Assembly (NCBI GenBank): GCA_036340235.1
Contig: JAYYZE010000011.1
Coordinates: 41,295 to 105,294, forward strand
DNA from: GCA-2862585 sp036340235
GTDB lineage: Bacteria; Bacteroidota; Bacteroidia; Flavobacteriales; UBA7312
DNA length: 64,000 nucleotides
Direction of reading: 5' to 3'
Below the pieces are notes generated by a model, which was not told the DNA's origin, did no database searches, and saw nothing but the letters and a program-made list of their open reading frames with translations. Shown in pieces: positions 60,418 through 64,000 of this stretch. Positions within the stretch are counted from its first letter, which is position 1. Every line of letters starts with the position of its first letter. The position numbers and the translations under genes are program-made.

Positions 60418-61731
60418 TTAATACCTGTAATAGTCTGGCTTGTAAGGTCCATTTACTGGCACACCTATGTAACTTGCCTGATCGTCATTCAGTTTATCAA
60501 GTTCAACACCTATTTTTGCTAAGTGAAGGAGAGCTACTTTTTCATCTAAATGCTTTGGTAGAGTGTGAACCTTTTTGTCATAATTTTCAATATTATTCCA
60601 TAATTCGATTTGAGCAATAACCTGGTTGGTGAATGAGGCAGACATAACAAATGAAGGGTGGCCTGTGGCACAACCCAAATTGATTAATCGTCCCTCAGCT
60701 AATAAAATAATATCATGGCTTCCAATGGTGTATTTGTCAACTTGTGGTTTAATAGTGTCTTTAGAATCGCCCCAATTATCATTTAACCATGCTACATCAA
60801 TTTCATTATCAAAGTGACCAATATTACACACAATGGTTTTATCTTTCATTATTTCAAAATGCTCGCCCGTGATAATGTCCTTGTTTCCCGTTGCGGTAAC
60901 GACAATATCGGCCTCAGGAATGGAGTCTTTCATTTTCTTTACCTCATACCCTTCCATAGCAGCCTGAAGAGCACAAATTGGATCAATTTCTGTTACTATT
61001 ACTCTGGCGCCAGCACCTCTTAAGGATTCAGCTGAACCTTTGCCAACATCACCGAAACCAGCAACTACCGCAACCTTGCCTGCAATCATCACATCGGTAG
61101 CTCTTCTAATACCATCTACCAAGGACTCTCTACAACCATATTTGTTGTCAAATTTTGACTTGGTCACAGAGTCATTGATATTGATGGCCGGTACATACAA
61201 GGTACCATTTCGCTCTCTTTCAAACAAACGAAGAACGCCTGTTGTGGTTTCTTCTGACAATCCGTTTATACCTTCAGCTAACTCTGGGTATTTATCGAAT
61301 ACCATATTGGTAAGATCGCCACCATCATCAAGTATCATGTTGAGGGGCTTATCGCCCTCAAACGCAAATAACGTTTGCTCAATACACCAATCAAACTCCT
61401 CTTCGTTCATACCTTTCCAAGCATATACTGGCACGCCAGTAGCTGCTATAGCTGCAGCGGCATGATCTTGTGTTGAAAAAATATTACAGGACGACCAACT
61501 AACTTCGGCTCCAAGCTCTGTTAGTGTTTCAATCAAAACAGCTGTTTGAATCGTCATGTGAAGGCATCCTGCTATGCGCGCGCCTTTTAAGGGTTTTAGT
61601 TGGCCAAACTCTTCACGAAGAGCCATTAAACCAGGCATTTCAGCTTCGGCCAATGTAATTTCTTTTCTACCCCAGTCAGCTAGAGTAATATTCTTGACTT
61701 TATATGATACTTTTTCCACTTTTGATTTCAT
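60418..61731 (-). CDS. ahcY: Adenosylhomocysteinase
   Basis: This NAD-containing enzyme hydrolyses S-adenosylhomocysteine to adenosine and homocysteine, clearing the product of methylation. At 437 residues it is close to the bacterial norm. Motifs: HMTIQTAVLIETLTELGAEV (about 57-76), STQDHAAAAIA, the substrate/catalytic region NINDSVTKSKFDNKYGCRES (about 187-206), the NAD site GFGDVGKGSAESLRGAGARV (about 223-242) and the C-terminal KPDYYRY, whose Lys and Tyr reach the neighbouring subunit. It is a single-gene unit with a -7 box upstream. Confidence 0.97.
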   Translation of the reverse strand: MKSKVEKVSYKVKNITLADWGRKEITLAEAEMPGLMALREEFGQLKPLKGARIAGCLHMTIQTAVLIETLTELGAEVSWSSCNIFSTQDHAAAAIAATGVPVYAWKGMNEEEFDWCIEQTLFAFEGDKPLNMILDDGGDLTNMVFDKYPELAEGINGLSEETTTGVLRLFERERNGTLYVPAININDSVTKSKFDNKYGCRESLVDGIRRATDVMIAGKVAVVAGFGDVGKGSAESLRGAGARVIVTEIDPICALQAAMEGYEVKKMKDSIPEADIVVTATGNKDIITGEHFEIMKDKTIVCNIGHFDNEIDVAWLNDNWGDSKDTIKPQVDKYTIGSHDIILLAEGRLINLGCATGHPSFVMSASFTNQVIAQIELWNNIENYDKKVHTLPKHLDEKVALLHLAKIGVELDKLNDDQASYIGVPVNGPYKPDYYRY

Positions 61732-61749
61732 GTGTTATAATTTGAAGTA

Positions 61750-61757
61750 CAAAAATA
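61750..61757 (-). promoter_or_regulatory. -7 box of the ahcY promoter
   Basis: TATTTTTG (61757-61750, minus strand) matches TANNTTTG, 18 bases before the ahcY ATG. No well-placed TTTG is seen upstream. Confidence 0.5.
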
Positions 61758-61810
61758 CTAAATATAGTTTTCATATTACGTATTATTGTAGCATTAATCT
61801 TTTCATTTTT

Positions 61811-62335
61811 TTGAACAATAAAACATCACATTTTCATCTAATTATCGAAGCATTGAATGCGTCTGAGTTTAACAAACTTAGCAAAAGAGACAATGAAATC
61901 GTCGCTACTCAACGAATAATTAAACAACACTACCCCAACGAAATTCTTTCCTACAAACTCAACAAAGCACCTATTTTGTCTAGCGGAAAAGGCATTTCAA
62001 TTTCTCATTCGTCTGATTTTTTAGCCATCTTGATAGCTCCTCATACAGCAGCAGTTGACATTGAAAAAATTAGTATTAAGGTTGAAAAGGTTGCCGTAAA
62101 ATTTCTTTCAAAAGAAGAACAAAAATGGGCAAATACTAAAGAATTAACCACACTATGCTGGTGTGCTAAAGAATGTCTTTACAAAATACACCAAAATGGT
62201 TCACTCAACTTTGTCAATGACTTAAGCATACACTCAATTGATAATCACAACATAATCAGCACCATGTTCAATCAAGAATATAGTTTACATTACAAAAAAT
62301 TTAATGACAATTATGTAGTGTATTACTACGATTAA
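61811..62335 (+). CDS. 4'-phosphopantetheinyl transferase (Sfp type)
   Basis: The enzyme loads the phosphopantetheine arm on acyl or peptidyl carrier proteins. From TTG at 61811 it has 174 residues. SGKGISISHSSDFLAIL (about 57-73) is the first family motif, AAVDIEKI (about 80) has the magnesium-binding Asp-x-Glu, and LCWCAKECLYKIH (about 117) is the third motif (the usual W-x-x-K-E-x-x-x-K). The frame runs upstream antisense through ahcY, which is only chance; no ATG lies in the gap, so TTG is the likeliest start. GGGP synthase follows after 14 bases. It probably activates the fatty-acid carrier protein. Confidence 0.82.
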   Translation: MNNKTSHFHLIIEALNASEFNKLSKRDNEIVATQRIIKQHYPNEILSYKLNKAPILSSGKGISISHSSDFLAILIAPHTAAVDIEKISIKVEKVAVKFLSKEEQKWANTKELTTLCWCAKECLYKIHQNGSLNFVNDLSIHSIDNHNIISTMFNQEYSLHYKKFNDNYVVYYYD

Positions 62336-62349
62336 TTACCTTTGTAGAC

Positions 62350-63123
62350 ATGAATATTCACGAATTTATTCTTTCTAAGAAAAAAAAATCTCAAAAACTC
62401 TTTGCAGTTCTCATTGACCCAGATAAGCAAAACAATGGTGAATTATTAGAACTGATTGATTTATCGGTTCGAGCCAATGTTGACTTATTCTTTGTTGGAG
62501 GCAGTTTGCTGACAACTGATAGCATGAATGAGTGCGTTTCCGCAATTAAGACCAATTGCAATATACCTGTAGTAATTTTTCCTGGAAATACTATGCAGGT
62601 CAACGATAATGCAGATGCCATTCTATTCTTGTCACTAATTTCTGGTCGTAATCCAGAAATGCTGATAGGCAATCAAGTTATTACAGCGCCTATTTTAAAA
62701 GCTTCAAGCTTAGAAGTTATATCAACTGGCTACATGCTCATCGATAGCGGCAACCCAACTACCGTATCGTACATGAGTAACACCACACCAATTCCTCATG
62801 AGAAAAACGATGTGGCTGTTTGTACTGCTATGGCTGGTGAACTTTTAGGGCTTAAACTTGTTTTTATGGACGGTGGCAGTGGCGCTAAGAAACCTATTTC
62901 TGAAGAAATGATAAAAATGGTTAGTCAATCCATCGACATTCCTCTAGTTATTGGTGGTGGTATTTGTACGCCCGAAAAAGCCCTGGCCAATTGTAAAGCC
63001 GGAGCCGATGTAATTGTAGTGGGTAATAGCATTGAAAAATCACCCCGACTAATAGAAGAGATAGCGCGATCAATTCATCAATATAATACCAAGAAAAACC
63101 ATGAAATGCTCTCTAGAAATTAG
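62350..63123 (+). CDS. Geranylgeranylglyceryl / heptaprenylglyceryl phosphate synthase
   Basis: A TIM-barrel prenyltransferase of 257 residues that links glycerol-1-phosphate to a polyprenyl diphosphate. AVLIDPDKQNNGELLE (about 20-35) is the family start; LFFVGGSLLTTD, VVIFPGNTMQVNDNADAILFLSLISGRNPEMLIG (about 75-108), YMLIDSGNPTTVSYMSNT (about 128-145) and VIGGGICTPEKALANCKAGADVIVVGN (about 200-226) complete the barrel with the phosphate-binding loops. In archaea this makes ether lipids; bacterial members of Bacteroidota have shown the activity, though the cell product is unclear. The gene overlaps the thiamine-binding gene by 23 bases. Confidence 0.92.
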   Translation: MNIHEFILSKKKKSQKLFAVLIDPDKQNNGELLELIDLSVRANVDLFFVGGSLLTTDSMNECVSAIKTNCNIPVVIFPGNTMQVNDNADAILFLSLISGRNPEMLIGNQVITAPILKASSLEVISTGYMLIDSGNPTTVSYMSNTTPIPHEKNDVAVCTAMAGELLGLKLVFMDGGSGAKKPISEEMIKMVSQSIDIPLVIGGGICTPEKALANCKAGADVIVVGNSIEKSPRLIEEIARSIHQYNTKKNHEMLSRN

Positions 63124-63361
63124 CATGTATCCCCTCAACGCAAGCTATGAAGAACCCATTACCGGATTTATAAAAAAACTTCGTTCGCACCCTTTTATTA
63201 AAGTAGAAACCAACGGCATGAGTACTCAATTGTTTGGAGAATACGACCACCTCATGCGAGCCATCAAACAGGAAATGAAAGCTACCTTTTTGAACAATGA
63301 TAAAGTAGTGTTTACTTTAAAAATGGCTAATTCTGACTTGCAAGAGAAACCCACCTTCTAA
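63101..63361 (+). CDS. Thiamine/HMP-binding-type small protein (MTH1187/YkoF-like)
   Basis: The 86-residue protein has one ferredoxin-like unit: MKCSLEISMYPLNASYEEPI, a helix, HPFIKVETNGMSTQLFGEYD, a helix (LMRAIKQEMKAT) and a strand. The pattern SMYPL with STQLFGEYDHLMRAI belongs to the MTH1187/YkoF family, some members of which bind thiamine or its pyrimidine half. Its position just ahead of a NadR-type kinase and a TPP riboswitch strengthens that. The overlap with GGGP synthase and a 3-base gap to the kinase suggest one transcript. Binding of thiamine is inferred. Confidence 0.75.
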   Translation: MKCSLEISMYPLNASYEEPITGFIKKLRSHPFIKVETNGMSTQLFGEYDHLMRAIKQEMKATFLNNDKVVFTLKMANSDLQEKPTF

Positions 63362-63364
63362 AGT

Positions 63365-63871
63365 ATGAAGAAAGTGGTTATTATTGGTCCGGAATGTACA
63401 GGGAAAAGCACCCTTACTCAGGCCCTAGCCAAGCATTTCAAAGCGTCTTTTATCAACGAATATGCTCGTGAATACATCGACCAACTGGAGAGAGATTATA
63501 ATGAGTTAGATATACTGACCATTGCCAAGGGACAAATACAATTAGAGGATTCTCACGCAACCAAGAGCAATCTCCTTTTTTTAGATACTGACCTACTAGT
63601 TTGTAAGGTGTGGAGTGAATTTAAGTATGGACGGTGCCACCCTTGGATAGTAGAACAAATTGAACATCGACACTACGACCATTATTTGTTGTGCGATATT
63701 GATCTACCATGGCATGATGATGGCCAAAGAGAACACCCAAACCATCGGCGAGAACTATTTGACATTTACCAAAACGAATTGAAAAAATACAATAAATCAT
63801 ATTCCATTGTAAGTGGGCCAGACAGATTCAAATTTTCATTAAATTTACTACAATCAAAACTCCTAAAATAA
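63365..63871 (+). CDS. NadR-type P-loop kinase (single domain)
   Basis: A 168-residue AAA-28 protein. MKKVVIIGPECTGKSTLTQ holds the Walker A motif; FINEYAREYID (about 30-40) and LLFLDTDLLVCKVWSEFKYG (about 68-87) are typical of the ribosylnicotinamide-kinase half of NadR; CDIDLPWHDDGQRE (about 112-125) is another NadR mark. The NMN adenylyltransferase half of NadR is missing. Because the next element is a TPP riboswitch and the previous gene looks thiamine-binding, a kinase acting on thiamine or its pyrimidine part is a reasonable alternative to nicotinamide riboside. The promoter of the riboswitch starts 2 bases after its stop. Confidence 0.8.
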   Translation: MKKVVIIGPECTGKSTLTQALAKHFKASFINEYAREYIDQLERDYNELDILTIAKGQIQLEDSHATKSNLLFLDTDLLVCKVWSEFKYGRCHPWIVEQIEHRHYDHYLLCDIDLPWHDDGQREHPNHRRELFDIYQNELKKYNKSYSIVSGPDRFKFSLNLLQSKLLK

Positions 63872-63872
63872 T

Positions 63873-63880
63873 TATATTTG
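63873..63880 (+). promoter_or_regulatory. -7 box of the TPP-riboswitch transcript
   Basis: TATATTTG matches TANNTTTG exactly. Transcription would begin near 63886, inside the outer stem of the riboswitch, so that stem may be only a few pairs long in the RNA. No good TTTG lies 19 bases upstream. Confidence 0.65.
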
Positions 63881-63881
63881 C

Positions 63882-63961
63882 ACTGTCTTTACGGGGTGCC
63901 CCAACGGGCTGAGATCATACCCATTGAACCTGTCAAGGTAATTCTTGGAAGGGAAGGGAGT
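63882..63961 (+). promoter_or_regulatory. TPP (thiamine pyrophosphate) riboswitch
   Basis: The thi-box core is intact: GGGGTGCC (63893-63900), CTGAGATCATACCC (about 63909-63922), GAACCTG (about 63926-63932), AAGGTAATTC and GGAAGGGAAG. CTGAGA binds the pyrimidine ring of TPP in known structures, and the GGTAAT side holds the diphosphate. The outer stem is ACTGTCTT with AAGGGAGT (one mismatch). The controlled gene lies to the right of the window. In Bacteroidota such elements usually precede a TonB receptor and a PnuT-type transporter or thi genes. Confidence 0.95.
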
Positions 63962-63974
63962 TTAACATAATCAT

Positions 63975-63998
63975 CCATTAGCAACTCCGTGTTAATGG
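63975..63998 (+). promoter_or_regulatory. Possible expression-platform hairpin of the TPP riboswitch
   Basis: CCATTAGC (63975-63982) and GTTAATGG (63991-63998) pair at 7 of 8 positions around loop AACTCCGT. The loop's AACTCC can instead pair with GGAGTT (63958-63963) at the riboswitch's 3' edge, giving two competing folds. The window ends before any T-run or start codon, so terminator versus RBS-masking cannot be decided. Confidence 0.45.
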
Positions 63999-64000
63999 TA

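Noticed and set aside
61574..61810. Long upstream extension of the phosphopantetheinyl transferase frame
   Set aside because: It is antisense to the conserved N-terminal part of ahcY and has no similarity to the transferase family.

Overview
The window is chromosomal DNA of a member of the Bacteroidota, most likely a marine Flavobacteriales bacterium. Several things point there: AT-rich DNA; SecDF as one fused protein; a type II glutamine synthetase; a bacterial geranylgeranylglyceryl phosphate synthase; TonB receptors with a carboxypeptidase-like N-terminal domain; type IX secretion (T9SS) type A and type B sorting domains; DUF4249, DUF2490, DUF4956 and DUF3127 proteins; and repeated matches to the Bacteroidota promoter (TTTG, about 19 bases, TANNTTTG). 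I see no prophage, insertion sequence, CRISPR array or plasmid gene. The chromosome is compact, with many ATGA overlaps and gaps of a few bases.

Layout. 1-2323 is a minus-strand translation operon: one consensus promoter, then tRNA-Thr, tRNA-Tyr, tRNA-Gly, tRNA-Thr, tuf, tRNA-Trp, secE and nusG (cut by the window edge). 2379-3825 holds hpf, a XerC-type recombinase and rpsU. 3881-9538 holds acyl-CoA dehydrogenase, apt, a dead comEA-like gene, an AGCS symporter, an RmlD-like reductase, and two tiny PspC-domain genes flanking a dead potassium-channel gene. 9539-10062 is empty. 10063-18603 holds a TonB receptor/DUF4249 pair behind pyrF, prfA and purM, then a PorE-like OmpA protein ahead of a clear terminator. 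18769-30878 holds glutamine synthetase, secDF-tatA, two T9SS-exported surface proteins, malate dehydrogenase and gyrB. 31000-41187 holds a barrel/TPR pair, ftsE, two glycosyltransferases, murB and a DUF4956-DUF2490 operon. 41449-49059 holds tRNA-Leu, a flavin reductase, DUF3127, an AtoE-type transporter, a flippase/GT2/ABC-permease operon, ruvC, HIT and greA. 49136-60361 is a cell-surface block: TonB receptor, a 1394-residue secreted protein, a PorV/PorQ-family protein, a Rieske-fold lipoprotein and another T9SS cargo. 60418-64000 holds ahcY, a phosphopantetheinyl transferase, GGGP synthase, a thiamine-binding protein, a NadR-type kinase and a TPP riboswitch whose controlled gene lies beyond the window.

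How the genes fit together. Much of the window serves the cell envelope: Sec and Tat export, T9SS cargo and outer-membrane components, TonB-dependent uptake, lipid and glycan synthesis. The rest is core translation, nucleotide and central metabolism. No wholly new system stands out. The most interesting items are the two gene relics, each readable residue by residue through its stops and frameshifts; the thiamine locus; a Rieske-fold lipoprotein that has lost three of four cluster ligands but kept its disulfide cysteines; a DUF3127 protein ending in an SSB-like acidic tip; a palindrome at the start site of the DUF4956 operon; and several essential or conserved genes whose only plausible start is TTG.
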